From Pedobacter sp. KBW06 (GTDB lineage Bacteria > Bacteroidota > Bacteroidia > Sphingobacteriales > Sphingobacteriaceae): 64,000 bases of DNA. The position numbers and the translations under genes were made by a program. The notes under the pieces were generated by a model that saw only the letters and a list, made by a program, of their open reading frames with translations, was not told where the DNA came from and ran no database searches. Within the stretch, counting starts at the first letter, position 1; each line of letters opens with the position of its first letter. Below, one piece after another: positions 28,220 to 36,990 of the stretch. The stretch is from the NCBI RefSeq assembly GCF_003852525.1, contig NZ_QAJL01000002.1, positions 510,436 to 574,435 on the forward strand, written 5' to 3'.

Positions 28220-28900
28220 TTATTTTGCTTTTTCTATGCCATCCATACGAAATACAGATTTCATGTGGGTGTTGTTCTCGCAGGTAACGCCAAGATCTGT
28301 AATCAAACCAGTTGCAAGGCTGTAAGCCCATCCATGTAAACTTAGTTTTTTACCATTAGACCATCTGTTCTGAACGATAGATGTTTTGCTCAAATTGAAA
28401 ACACCTTCTACTACGTTCAGCTCTACCAATCTCGCTGCTCTCTTTTTATGATCAGAAATCATATCCAGCTCATGATAATGTAACCTGTAAGTATCTTTAA
28501 TGTTTCTCAACCAGTTGTCGATGATGCCCACCTGTTTGTTGCCCATCGCAGCTTCTACCCCACCGCAACCATAATGACCACATACGATCACATGCTCTAC
28601 TTCCAATACATTTACTGCATAATCCAGTACACTTAACATGTTCATATCGGTATGCACCACCACATTGGCAATGTTACGGTGAACAAAGATATCGCCTGGA
28701 GCAGTATTTGTGATCTGGTTTGCCGGAACACGGCTGTCAGAACAACCAATCCACAAGATCGGTGGTTTTTGTCCCGCAGATAAACGATCAAAGAAGGTAG
28801 GATCTTCTGCCAAGGTTGCAGCAACCCAGTCTTTATTTCCCTGCAATAATCCCTCGTATGTAATTTGTTTTGTTTCTGTTGTTTCTAATTTTGCGCACAT
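28220..28900 (-). CDS. can: Beta-class carbonic anhydrase
   Basis: Interconverts CO2 and bicarbonate. A 226-residue zinc enzyme with ligands Cys53 (in CSDSRVP, which also holds the catalytic Asp55/Arg57 dyad), His109 and Cys112 (GHYGCGG). The rest matches the plant-type/Can subclass (IFVHRNIANVV, NWLRNIKD). There is no signal peptide, so it is cytoplasmic. It lies 7 nt downstream of a SulP transporter gene in the same direction, an association known from bicarbonate uptake systems, so it probably uses or traps imported bicarbonate. Confidence 0.93.
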   Translation of the reverse strand: MCAKLETTETKQITYEGLLQGNKDWVAATLAEDPTFFDRLSAGQKPPILWIGCSDSRVPANQITNTAPGDIFVHRNIANVVVHTDMNMLSVLDYAVNVLEVEHVIVCGHYGCGGVEAAMGNKQVGIIDNWLRNIKDTYRLHYHELDMISDHKKRAARLVELNVVEGVFNLSKTSIVQNRWSNGKKLSLHGWAYSLATGLITDLGVTCENNTHMKSVFRMDGIEKAK

Positions 28901-28907
28901 AATAATT

Positions 28908-30512
28908 CTAATTATTAATTTCTTCTATGATTTTACTATTCAACTTTGGAACAGTGTATTGTGTTTTAATGTTCTCTAAACTTACGATAATCCCCTTAGT
29001 ATAAGCGTTGTGCTTATAATTAAAGATGGTTTCTAAAACATCGGGATCTATATATCTGGAATTTGTTCCGTCAATGATCACATTTGTTTCTTTAGGGATA
29101 TTTGTCAGCATCACCTGAATGGCGGCCTTATTTAAAAATGATACCTCTTCGGCAAGTTTTATCCGCAGGTTTTTCTTGTTGCCTTCTTCCTGGATTTTGT
29201 AGAAGAACGGGTTCCGCATATTGGTACGCAGCAGGTAGAAGATGGAGAATAACATCCCTATAGCCACACCTTTTAACAAGTCGGTTAACAACACGGCGAT
29301 AATCGTGATGACAAACGGTACAAACTGGTCCCAACCTTTATGATACATATGTTTGAACAATGCTACACGTGTCAATTTATAACCAGTTACCAATAGAATC
29401 GCTGCCAGACAGGCCAGAGGAATCATATTGATGATACCCGGAATAAATAATAAGGATAAAAGTAACCAAACTCCGTGAAATATTGCGGACATTTTAGTTC
29501 TTCCGCCGGCATTTACGTTGGCGGAACTCCTTACAATTACTGAAGTCATTGGCAAACCACCCAACATACCACTCACCATATTTCCCGCACCCTGAGCCAT
29601 CAACTCTCTGTTGGTTGGGGAGACCCTTTTGATCGGGTCAATTTTATCTACTGCTTCAATACTTAACAATGTCTCCAGACTGGCTACCACTGCAATTGTC
29701 GCAGCCACTACCCATACTTTCGAATCTGTAATTGCCGAGAACTTCGGAACAGCAAACAGGGCCGTAAATTCCGACCATCCGCTCACCACCGGAATCTCTA
29801 CCATTTGTTTGGCTTGCAAAGCATATCCTGTATTCTGGAATACAATAGTTAAGGCAATTCCCAATACCACCACAATTAATGGTGCAGGGATAACCGCCAG
29901 TTTCTTGAATTTAGGCCATAAAAGCAAAACCGCAATAGACAATCCGCTAATCACAATTGCTGCTAAGCTAAAATGACTAAAGGCATTTCCAATGGCAGAG
30001 AAGGTATTTTCATTGTCTTTCTGAAAGAAGCTTTCATCACCAAAAAAATCTGAATCTATGCCCAAAGCATGAGGAAGCTGTTTAAGGATCAGCGTTAAAC
30101 CAATAGCGGCAAGCATTCCTTCAATTACACTTGAAGGGAAATAATTACCGATTGTACCTCCTTTTAATAAACCAAGGATCAGCTGCATTACCCCGGCAAG
30201 CACAACAGCCAATAAAAAGATGTCATAGGCACCTAACTGAGCTATTGCTCCTAAAACGATGGCCGTTAAACCGGCAGCCGGACCACTGACACTCAATTGA
30301 GATCCACTTAGCGTGGATACTACGATTCCTCCAACAATACCAGTCACAAGACCGGCAAATAATGGCGCACCTGAGGCTAAGGCGATACCTAAACACAAAG
30401 GCAGGGCCACCAGGAACACGACAATACTCGAAGGTAAATCGTGTTTTAAATTCTTTTTTAATATATACTTTTTCACGTCCAATCTTGAAAAGACTGAGTT
30501 ACCATTCTGCAT
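28908..30512 (-). CDS. SulP family anion transporter with STAS domain
   Basis: A 534-residue inner-membrane transporter: about 12-14 hydrophobic segments over residues 25-420, including the SulP signature GLVTGIVGGIVVSTLSGSQ and VSGPAAGLTAIV, followed by a cytoplasmic STAS domain (about 435-534; the IDGTNSRYIDPDVLE stretch is the phosphorylated-loop region of anti-sigma antagonists). SulP carries sulfate, bicarbonate or other anions. The carbonic anhydrase gene 7 nt downstream favours bicarbonate (BicA-like), which is inference. It is preceded 77 nt upstream by a small membrane protein gene and their common promoter. Confidence 0.92.
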   Translation of the reverse strand: MQNGNSVFSRLDVKKYILKKNLKHDLPSSIVVFLVALPLCLGIALASGAPLFAGLVTGIVGGIVVSTLSGSQLSVSGPAAGLTAIVLGAIAQLGAYDIFLLAVVLAGVMQLILGLLKGGTIGNYFPSSVIEGMLAAIGLTLILKQLPHALGIDSDFFGDESFFQKDNENTFSAIGNAFSHFSLAAIVISGLSIAVLLLWPKFKKLAVIPAPLIVVVLGIALTIVFQNTGYALQAKQMVEIPVVSGWSEFTALFAVPKFSAITDSKVWVVAATIAVVASLETLLSIEAVDKIDPIKRVSPTNRELMAQGAGNMVSGMLGGLPMTSVIVRSSANVNAGGRTKMSAIFHGVWLLLSLLFIPGIINMIPLACLAAILLVTGYKLTRVALFKHMYHKGWDQFVPFVITIIAVLLTDLLKGVAIGMLFSIFYLLRTNMRNPFFYKIQEEGNKKNLRIKLAEEVSFLNKAAIQVMLTNIPKETNVIIDGTNSRYIDPDVLETIFNYKHNAYTKGIIVSLENIKTQYTVPKLNSKIIEEINN

Positions 30513-30589
30513 AAAACTACGTTTTAATTCTAATAAACTAATTCAAAAAAATGCATAGCTATCCCATCAGGGTTAGTTATACGAATAAA

Positions 30590-30931
30590 TTAGCACCAGT
30601 TTGGCGGCGGAGTAGGTACGGAGGGATGGAAGGGATCGACATGCCGCTTAAAGTGATCGATATAGCTATTGCTGATACCAAAGTGGCTAAGTATGGCCAT
30701 AAAACTTACGGCATAATGAACGTCGATCATTTTAGAATCACATAGGTTCACTTTTACTTTACCACTGTCACCATCAGCACTATGCTCTACTTCGATCTGC
30801 ATGATCACAGAGTTGATGCTATCTTTATGGAAATTGCTAAAAAACACTGGAGCACCGGAAATCACCATCTTTACGCAAAAGATGCCCAAAAAGGTAATGA
30901 TGATTAAAAGACGGTACTTCCTTAGGAACAT
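30590..30931 (-). CDS. Hypothetical small membrane or secreted protein
   Basis: A 113-residue protein with one N-terminal hydrophobic segment (YRLLIIITFLGIFCVKMVISG, residues ~6-26) that may be an anchor or signal. The rest is soluble, with paired acidic and His residues, and ends in a proline-rich VPTPPPNWC. I recognise no named family. It has a consensus promoter upstream and lies 77 nt before the SulP gene on the same strand, so it may be the first gene of the SulP-carbonic anhydrase transcript. A role in anion handling is only suggested by position. Confidence 0.65.
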   Translation of the reverse strand: MFLRKYRLLIIITFLGIFCVKMVISGAPVFFSNFHKDSINSVIMQIEVEHSADGDSGKVKVNLCDSKMIDVHYAVSFMAILSHFGISNSYIDHFKRHVDPFHPSVPTPPPNWC

Positions 30932-30960
30932 GCTGATCTATAATTTTTTCTTCAACTCTT

Positions 30961-30992
30961 CAAAAATAGCTCCAAAACAGTCTTTTTACCAA
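30961..30992 (-). promoter_or_regulatory. Promoter of the small protein / SulP / carbonic anhydrase unit
   Basis: On the minus strand, TTG (30990-30992), 21 nt, then TATTTTTG (30961-30968). Both boxes match the Bacteroidota consensus; spacing is 2 nt longer than the 19 nt seen at other genes here. Leader about 26 nt. Confidence 0.6.
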
Positions 30993-31129
30993 ATTGTCAT
31001 GTAAAAAAAATGTAATTTAGTGATGACAGTCACAAAAAACAACTGCTGTTTTTTAAAATCCCCTTGCTTTCCATCGAAAAACGAAGCATTAACTGTAATT
31101 TAGGCGACTCAAAACACTGTTTACCATTC

Positions 31130-32368
31130 ATGAGAAAATTATTACTATTCCTTGCCATTTTAAGCCCTTTTTCGCTATTGGCACAAAGCAATAACGCCCC
31201 CTCTTCTTATGACCCGCATGAAATCGCCATCACCGGGTATCTTCAAACTCAATATCAACATGCACAATCCGGCGGAATCAATTCTTTTTCCGGGGGAGAT
31301 TTTGCAAAAAACTCTAAAGACCGCTTTATGATCCGCAGGGGAAGGTTAAAAATAGATAGGGCAGATAAATACTCCAGCATTGTTTTCCAGATAGACGCAA
31401 CACAAAATGGTGTTCAGCTGATGGATGCTTTTATTCAGCTTCATCAGCCAAACTCGAAACAACTGATGTTTACCGCCGGACTTTTCAACCGTCCTTTTGG
31501 GCACTCCATTGTGTATTCTTCAGGATACCGGGACTTTCCTGAACGCGCAAGGGTTTTTCAGACGCTGATGCCGAGAGAACGTGACCTTGGTGCCATGATC
31601 ACTTTCAGACCTGACAACAAGGCATTTCACTTCCTGACAGCCGAAATTGCCGTAATTAATGGCAGCGGACACAGTGCCAGGGATTATGATTCTAAAAAAG
31701 ACATCGTAGGAAACCTGGGATTTAAATTTGACAGTCTGGCTAACGGCAAATTACACCTTGGTTTTGGAGGCTCCATTTATAAAGGATATGTACGCAGCAA
31801 TACGGATACCCTGTTGAGACGCAGCGGAAATGCTTTCATTAAAGACGTGAGTACCAGCTATACAGATTCCTACGCCAAACGCGATTATTATGGTGCCAAC
31901 CTGCAATTGCAATATGACAACCCGCTGGGCACGACCCTGTTTAAAGCTGAATATATTGGCGGTAAACAACCTGGCGTTGCAGGTTCTTCCAAAGTTACCG
32001 GCCCATTGGCCAGCACAAGTTTCTCTGTACAACCGGAAACGAATCTATACTTACGCGAATTTTCAGGTTATTACCTATGGCTGAGCCATCGAATTGCAAA
32101 ATCCAAGTTTACCGCACTGGCGGCTTACGATGTCTATGATCCCAACGACCAGATCAAAGAAAGTGAAATCGGAGCGCCAAACAGCAATACCACTTCCGGC
32201 GACATCAAGTTCAGCACATTGGGCTACGGGATGACCTATCTGATCAACGGCCGCTTAAAACTAACCCTTTACAATGAGCATGTGGTAAACGACAAAACAC
32301 AATTGCCACAATACCTGGACGACATTAAAGATGATGTATTTACTGCCAGACTACAATACCGCTGGTAA
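31130..32368 (+). CDS. Outer-membrane porin, OprO/OprP-like family
   Basis: A 412-residue outer-membrane protein with a signal peptide ending at LLAQ (residue ~19). The mature part begins with ITGYLQTQYQH, has the RFMIRRGRLKIDRADKYSSIVFQIDATQNG block typical of the 'phosphate-selective porin O and P' family in pieces, and ends in an aromatic strand (FTARLQYRW, C-terminal Trp). The frame is open to 31064, but the ATG at 31130 gives a proper signal peptide. It diverges from the SulP/carbonic anhydrase unit. It probably passes small anions; the exact ion is unknown. Confidence 0.85.
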   Translation: MRKLLLFLAILSPFSLLAQSNNAPSSYDPHEIAITGYLQTQYQHAQSGGINSFSGGDFAKNSKDRFMIRRGRLKIDRADKYSSIVFQIDATQNGVQLMDAFIQLHQPNSKQLMFTAGLFNRPFGHSIVYSSGYRDFPERARVFQTLMPRERDLGAMITFRPDNKAFHFLTAEIAVINGSGHSARDYDSKKDIVGNLGFKFDSLANGKLHLGFGGSIYKGYVRSNTDTLLRRSGNAFIKDVSTSYTDSYAKRDYYGANLQLQYDNPLGTTLFKAEYIGGKQPGVAGSSKVTGPLASTSFSVQPETNLYLREFSGYYLWLSHRIAKSKFTALAAYDVYDPNDQIKESEIGAPNSNTTSGDIKFSTLGYGMTYLINGRLKLTLYNEHVVNDKTQLPQYLDDIKDDVFTARLQYRW

Positions 32369-32406
32369 TGCCATCGTTTCAATAACAATTGCTATTTTAC
32401 AAAACT

Positions 32407-32443
32407 CATCCGGTATGATCCACAATTTGCAAAAAACCGGATG
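32407..32443 (+). other. Inverted repeat after the porin gene
   Basis: Perfect 8-bp arms CATCCGGT / ACCGGATG with a 21-nt loop, 38 nt after the porin stop. Only three T follow, so it is a weak terminator or a structured 3' end. Confidence 0.4.
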
Positions 32444-32468
32444 TTTAACCTTGAACCAAATATATTCG

Positions 32469-32500
32469 AATGAAACCATCATCAGCATACCGCTTAAAAA
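32469..32500 (+). repeat. Dispersed 32-nt leader repeat, copy B
   Basis: 29 of 32 positions identical to 19220-19251. It lies 39 nt before the ATG of the carboxylase gene and directly after a promoter-like TATATTCG (32461-32468). Confidence 0.6.
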
Positions 32501-32539
32501 TGAAGATGGCTTCAGAACCGCTAAAAAAAACATATTCCA

Positions 32540-34081
32540 ATGAAAACCAAAATAGATTTACTTCAGGATAAAGTTAAACAAGCTCAAACCGGTGGTGGAG
32601 CAGCAAGGATCGAAAGTCAGCATAAAAAAGGAAAACTGACCGCAAGGGAAAGAATTCATTTCCTGATGGATGAAAATACTTTTGAAGAGATTGGAATGAT
32701 GGTAACCCACAGAAGTACCGATTTCGGAATGGAAAGGGAGAAGTATTTAGGTGACGGCGTAGTAACCGGATATGGAAACATCAATGGCCGCCTGGTCTAT
32801 GTGTTTTCACAGGATTTCACCGTTTTCGGTGGATCTTTATCAGAAACCCATGCCGAGAAAATCTGTAAGATCATGGATATGGCCATGAAAAACGGCGCTC
32901 CTGTGATTGGATTAAATGACAGTGGTGGTGCGAGGATCCAGGAAGGTGTAGTTTCCCTTGGCGGCTATGCAGATATCTTTTACAGGAATGTACAGGCTTC
33001 GGGAGTGATCCCACAGTTGTCGGCCATCATGGGCCCTTGTGCCGGTGGCGCAGTATACTCTCCTGCAATTACCGACTTTATACTGATGGTGGAAAACACC
33101 TCTTATATGTTTGTAACAGGACCTAATGTGGTCAAAACGGTAACCCATGAAGAGGTAACCTCTGAGGAACTGGGCGGGGCATCAACACATGCGACCAAGT
33201 CTGGTGTGACCCATTTTGCCTGTGCCAATGAACTGGATGCCATCAATCATGTGAAAAGGTTGCTGAGTTATATGCCTCAGAACTGTGAGGAAACACCAGC
33301 GGCTTTAGCCTACACTGCCGCAGAGGAAAGTCGCCCGGCATTAAATACCCTGATGCCTGTCAATAACAATCAGCCTTACGACATCAGGTCTGTTGTTTCT
33401 GAAGTGATGGATGCAGACAGCTTTCTGGAAGTACACCGTGAATATGCGGAAAACATCGTGGTTGGTTTTGCACGCCTTGCCGGCAGAAGCATCGGTATCG
33501 TGGCCAATCAGCCGGCCTACCTTGCCGGAGTACTGGACAACCATGCCTCAACCAAAGCCGCACGTTTTGTACGTTTCTGTGATTGTTTCAATATTCCGCT
33601 ATTGGTATTTGAAGATGTTCCGGGATTCCTTCCGGGTACAGATCAGGAATGGAATGGCATTATCAACAATGGTGCAAAACTATTGTATGCTTTCAGTGAA
33701 GCGACTGTTCCCCGCATTACGGTCATCACCCGAAAAGCTTATGGTGGTGCTTACGATGTGATGAACTCTAAACACATTGGTGCAGATATGAACTATGCCT
33801 GGCCAACTGCGGAAATCGCAGTAATGGGTGCTAAGGGAGCTGCCGAGATCATCTTCAAAAAAGAGATCAGCACTGCTGAAAACCCGGAAGAAAAATGGCT
33901 GGAAAAAGAGAAATTATACTCTGATACCTTTGCTAATCCTTATCGTGCGGCAGAACGTGGCTTTGTGGATGAAGTGATCGAGCCCAGCCAAACGAGAATT
34001 AAATTAATCAAGGCATTTAAGATGCTGGAAAATAAAGTTGTCAACCGTCCCCGCAGAAAACACGGGAACATCCCATTATAG
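32540..34081 (+). CDS. Acyl-CoA carboxylase carboxyltransferase (beta) subunit, propionyl-CoA type
   Basis: Transfers CO2 from carboxybiotin to an acyl-CoA, probably propionyl-CoA, giving methylmalonyl-CoA. A 513-residue protein with both crotonase-like halves. The N-terminal [14 protein letters not shown], the CoA/biotin oxyanion-hole [18 protein letters not shown], the second-half [19 protein letters not shown] and [23 protein letters not shown] all match PccB. A homologous 12S subunit of transcarboxylase or an Na+-pumping decarboxylase remains possible. The biotin carboxylase and biotin carrier subunits are not adjacent. The MFS gene starts 7 nt downstream, so the two may be co-transcribed. 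Confidence 0.92.
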   Translation: MKTKIDLLQDKVKQAQTGGGAARIESQHKKGKLTARERIHFLMDENTFEEIGMMVTHRSTDFGMEREKYLGDGVVTGYGNINGRLVYVFSQDFTVFGGSLSETHAEKICKIMDMAMKNGAPVIGLNDSGGARIQEGVVSLGGYADIFYRNVQASGVIPQLSAIMGPCAGGAVYSPAITDFILMVENTSYMFVTGPNVVKTVTHEEVTSEELGGASTHATKSGVTHFACANELDAINHVKRLLSYMPQNCEETPAALAYTAAEESRPALNTLMPVNNNQPYDIRSVVSEVMDADSFLEVHREYAENIVVGFARLAGRSIGIVANQPAYLAGVLDNHASTKAARFVRFCDCFNIPLLVFEDVPGFLPGTDQEWNGIINNGAKLLYAFSEATVPRITVITRKAYGGAYDVMNSKHIGADMNYAWPTAEIAVMGAKGAAEIIFKKEISTAENPEEKWLEKEKLYSDTFANPYRAAERGFVDEVIEPSQTRIKLIKAFKMLENKVVNRPRRKHGNIPL

Positions 34082-34088
34082 AAAATAA

Positions 34089-35252
34089 ATGAAGCTTAGT
34101 CGTACTGACGTTTTGCTGATGGCCTTTTGCACGGGTCTTATCGTAGCTAATATCTATTATTGCCAGCCATTGGTGATCCTTGTAGCCCAGGAGTTCGGGC
34201 TCAGCGAAAGTCACGCTGGCAAAATCACTTACCTTACCCAGGCCGGTTACGCCCTGGGTTTGTTTTTAATTGTTCCGCTGGGCGATATGTTCGAACGCCG
34301 CAAGCAGATCTTAATGATTACGGGTGTCGCAGTAGCGGCCTTATTGCTTGCCGCACTCTCCCACTCGTTCCTTTTGCTGCAAATTGCCAGCGTATTGATC
34401 GGGGCCAGTTCTATCGTGCCACAGCTCATCTTACCGATGGCTGCCAACCTGAGTTCCGATGAAAAAAGAGGAGAAACCATTGGCATCATCATGAGTGGCC
34501 TGCTGGTAGGCATCCTCGCATCAAGGGCGATTAGCGGAAGTATTGGTTTCCTCTGGGGCTGGAGAACAATGTATTTTATCGCTGCCGGAATCTGTTCTTT
34601 GTTATTGGTTCTGATGGCCAAACGTTTTCCATTAAGTATGCCTTCTTTTAAAGGCAGCTATAAGGAGTTGATGTCTTCTATGTGGCATTATGTGAAAACG
34701 CAACCGGTATTAAGGGAAGCTTCAATTATCAATTTCCTTGCTTTCTCTATCCTGAGTGCCTTCTGGACCACTATGGTTTTGTTCCTGGCCAACCCTCCTT
34801 TCAGCTTTCAGACCTTACAGATAGGTTTATTTGGAATTGCCGGAGCTGCCGGAGCTTTAGCGGCCCCATTGGTGGGCAGGCTGAGTAGTGGCAGCAATCC
34901 ACGTAGAAACCTGCTGACAGGCCTCATTTTACAACTGCTGAGTATCGCTGCTTTTTACTTTACCGGAACCCATCTGTACCTCTTTATCGCAGGAATTATT
35001 CTGATCGACATTGGTCAGCAAGCGATCCATGTGACCAACCAAACGCGGATTTACGCTTTGCTCCCTGAGGCACGCAACCGCCTCAATACGGTATTTATGT
35101 CCGTAAGTTTTGTCGGCGCCTCCTTTGGCTCTGCCCTGGGCTTATGGTTGTGGGATAAAGGTCAATGGCCCTTATTTTGCATGGGAACTACCGCAGTCAT
35201 CCTGCTGAACATTTGTATCTATAAATTTTACAGCGGAAAGCTGAAAACCTAA
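34089..35252 (+). CDS. MFS transporter
   Basis: A 387-residue major facilitator with 12 predicted membrane helices in two halves of six. The loop 2-3 motif is present as GDMFERRKQ (a form of G-x-x-x-D-R-x-G-R-R), and a second copy of the pattern occurs after helix 8 (GRLSSGSNPRRN). The opening MKLSRTDVLLMAFCTGLIVANIY matches a Bacteroidota/Proteobacteria group of sugar- or drug-efflux MFS proteins. The substrate is unknown. It starts 7 nt after the carboxylase stop and ends 11 nt before a GNAT gene, suggesting one transcript. Confidence 0.9.
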   Translation: MKLSRTDVLLMAFCTGLIVANIYYCQPLVILVAQEFGLSESHAGKITYLTQAGYALGLFLIVPLGDMFERRKQILMITGVAVAALLLAALSHSFLLLQIASVLIGASSIVPQLILPMAANLSSDEKRGETIGIIMSGLLVGILASRAISGSIGFLWGWRTMYFIAAGICSLLLVLMAKRFPLSMPSFKGSYKELMSSMWHYVKTQPVLREASIINFLAFSILSAFWTTMVLFLANPPFSFQTLQIGLFGIAGAAGALAAPLVGRLSSGSNPRRNLLTGLILQLLSIAAFYFTGTHLYLFIAGIILIDIGQQAIHVTNQTRIYALLPEARNRLNTVFMSVSFVGASFGSALGLWLWDKGQWPLFCMGTTAVILLNICIYKFYSGKLKT

Positions 35253-35263
35253 TTCTCCGGCTA

Positions 35264-35683
35264 ATGGAAAAAATACAGATTGAACAAATCAGACCTGACC
35301 TTACCTGGCGCATCAGACATGAAGCAATGTATCCGGATGAGCCATATGATGCCATAAAACTGGAAGACGATCCCAATGGGATTCACTTCGGACTGTTCGC
35401 CGATGATCAGCTTGTCACGGTCATCTCTGTCTTTGAATATGGTACAGTTTACCAGTTCCGCAAATTTGCAACCCTTCCTGCTGCACAGGGAAAAGGATAT
35501 GGAAGCCGGATGCTCCGGCACATCATGACCTATGTGGAGCACATGGGGGCCACGAGACTCTGGTGCAATGCCAGGACATCGGCCTCGCCTTTCTACCTGA
35601 AATTTGGCTTTTCGGAGACCGATCAGCGCTTCAGCAAATCCGGACTGGAATTTGTCATCATGCAGTTACAACTCAACAATTAA
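35264..35683 (+). CDS. GNAT family N-acetyltransferase
   Basis: A 139-residue acetyltransferase. The acetyl-CoA loop is in LPAAQGKGYGSRMLRHIMTY (Q/R-x-x-G-x-G), and WCNARTSASPFYLKFGFSETDQRF is the usual C-terminal strand-helix-strand. It begins 11 nt after the MFS gene, so it is probably co-transcribed with it; co-occurrence of an efflux pump and an acetyltransferase may mean both act on the same small molecule, which is only inference. The substrate is unknown. Confidence 0.85.
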   Translation: MEKIQIEQIRPDLTWRIRHEAMYPDEPYDAIKLEDDPNGIHFGLFADDQLVTVISVFEYGTVYQFRKFATLPAAQGKGYGSRMLRHIMTYVEHMGATRLWCNARTSASPFYLKFGFSETDQRFSKSGLEFVIMQLQLNN

Positions 35684-35684
35684 C

Positions 35685-35714
35685 TTGTTGCTTAAACCCT
35701 AGTTTATATATTTG
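35685..35714 (+). promoter_or_regulatory. Bacteroidota sigma-70 promoter for the M42 peptidase gene
   Basis: TTG at 35685-35687, exactly 19 nt, TATATTTG at 35707-35714; full consensus, with the same spacing and -7 box as the DUF4293 promoter. The leader is about 48 nt and contains AAGCATAAATCCGCTTAAAAA, which resembles the 3' half of the dispersed leader repeat. Confidence 0.75.
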
Positions 35715-35766
35715 TTCAGCTTAAGCATAAATCCGCTTAAAAACACGTTTTAAAGAAAACATCATA

Positions 35767-36879
35767 ATGGCAAAAAAGAAAGACGATAAACAGAAACATG
35801 TTTCTGTAGTTACTAAGAAATCACTCCAATTTTTTGAAGAATATATCAACAACCCATCTCCTACAGGTTTTGAATACCCCGGGCAGAAGTTATGGCTGGA
35901 CTATTTAAAACCTTATATCGATGAAAGCTTTATCGATAACTATGGTACGGCAGTAGGGGTCATCAACCCAAAAGCAGAATACAGGGTGGTGATTGAGGCA
36001 CATGCCGATGAAATCTCCTGGTTTGTGAATTACATTACTTCTGATGGTTTAATTTACGTAATCCGCAATGGTGGTTCAGATCATCAGATTGCCCCTTCAA
36101 AACGCGTAAATATCCACACCGACAAAGGCATGGTGAAAGCTGTTTTCGGATGGCCGGCCATTCATACCAGAAGCGGTGAAAAAGAAGAAGCCCCTGCCTT
36201 AAAAAATATTTTCCTTGACTGTGGATGTACCAGCAAAGAAGAAGTGGAAAAACTGGGGATCCATGTAGGTTGTGTGATCACTTATGAAGATGAATTCATG
36301 GTGCTGAACGACCGTTATTATGTTGGCCGTGCATTAGACAACAGAGCCGGTGGTTTCATGATTGCTGAAGTAGCGCGTTTACTTAAAGAAAACAAACAAA
36401 AACTTCCTTTTGCCTTATACATCGTAAACTCTGTACAGGAAGAAATCGGTCTGCGTGGTGCAGAAATGATTGCCGACAGGATTAAGCCCCATGTAGCGAT
36501 TGTGACCGATGTGACTCACGATACCAGTACCCCAATGATCAACAAAATCACACAGGGTGATTTGGCATGTGGTAAAGGCCCGGTAGTTTCTTATGCTCCT
36601 GCGGTACAAACAAACCTGAATAAATTATTGATTGAAACGGCAGAAAAGAATGACATTCCATTCCAGCGTCAGGCTTCGTCAAGGTCTACAGGTACAGATA
36701 CCGATGCTTTTGCTTACTCTAACGGTGGTGTTCCTTCTGCTTTGATCTCTCTTCCGTTACGCTATATGCACACTACGGTAGAAATGATCCATAAAGAAGA
36801 TGTAGACAACGTGATCAGCCTAATTTATCACTCTTTATTGAACATCAAAAAAGACCACGATTTCAAATATTCTAAATAA
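35767..36879 (+). CDS. M42 family metallopeptidase (glutamyl aminopeptidase / FrvX-like)
   Basis: A 370-residue cytoplasmic aminopeptidase of the tetrahedral (TET) family, using two metal ions to trim peptides. Metal ligands are visible: His in EAHADE, Asp in VGRALDNRAGG, Glu pair in VQEEIGLRGA, Asp in VTDVTHD and His in YMHTTVEMIH. The N-terminus is Lys-rich (MAKKKDDKQKH), then the usual INNPSPTGFE. It has its own consensus promoter and a ~50-nt leader. Family members are often mislabelled 'endoglucanase'; there is no glucanase signature here. Confidence 0.93.
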   Translation: MAKKKDDKQKHVSVVTKKSLQFFEEYINNPSPTGFEYPGQKLWLDYLKPYIDESFIDNYGTAVGVINPKAEYRVVIEAHADEISWFVNYITSDGLIYVIRNGGSDHQIAPSKRVNIHTDKGMVKAVFGWPAIHTRSGEKEEAPALKNIFLDCGCTSKEEVEKLGIHVGCVITYEDEFMVLNDRYYVGRALDNRAGGFMIAEVARLLKENKQKLPFALYIVNSVQEEIGLRGAEMIADRIKPHVAIVTDVTHDTSTPMINKITQGDLACGKGPVVSYAPAVQTNLNKLLIETAEKNDIPFQRQASSRSTGTDTDAFAYSNGGVPSALISLPLRYMHTTVEMIHKEDVDNVISLIYHSLLNIKKDHDFKYSK

Positions 36880-36990
36880 AAGACCTGTCATCAGGTATTG
36901 ATAAAAGCGTGTCTGGCGAAAGCCATTCACGCTTTTATTTTTTATTCCCTATTTTTAGAAAAGCATGTCAATGAAAAAACATACCCTCCT

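Noticed and set aside
36898..36990. N-terminal extension of the HerA-like protein from TTG 36898
   Set aside because: The extra 31 residues do not match the family, and ATG 36991 begins the conserved sequence.
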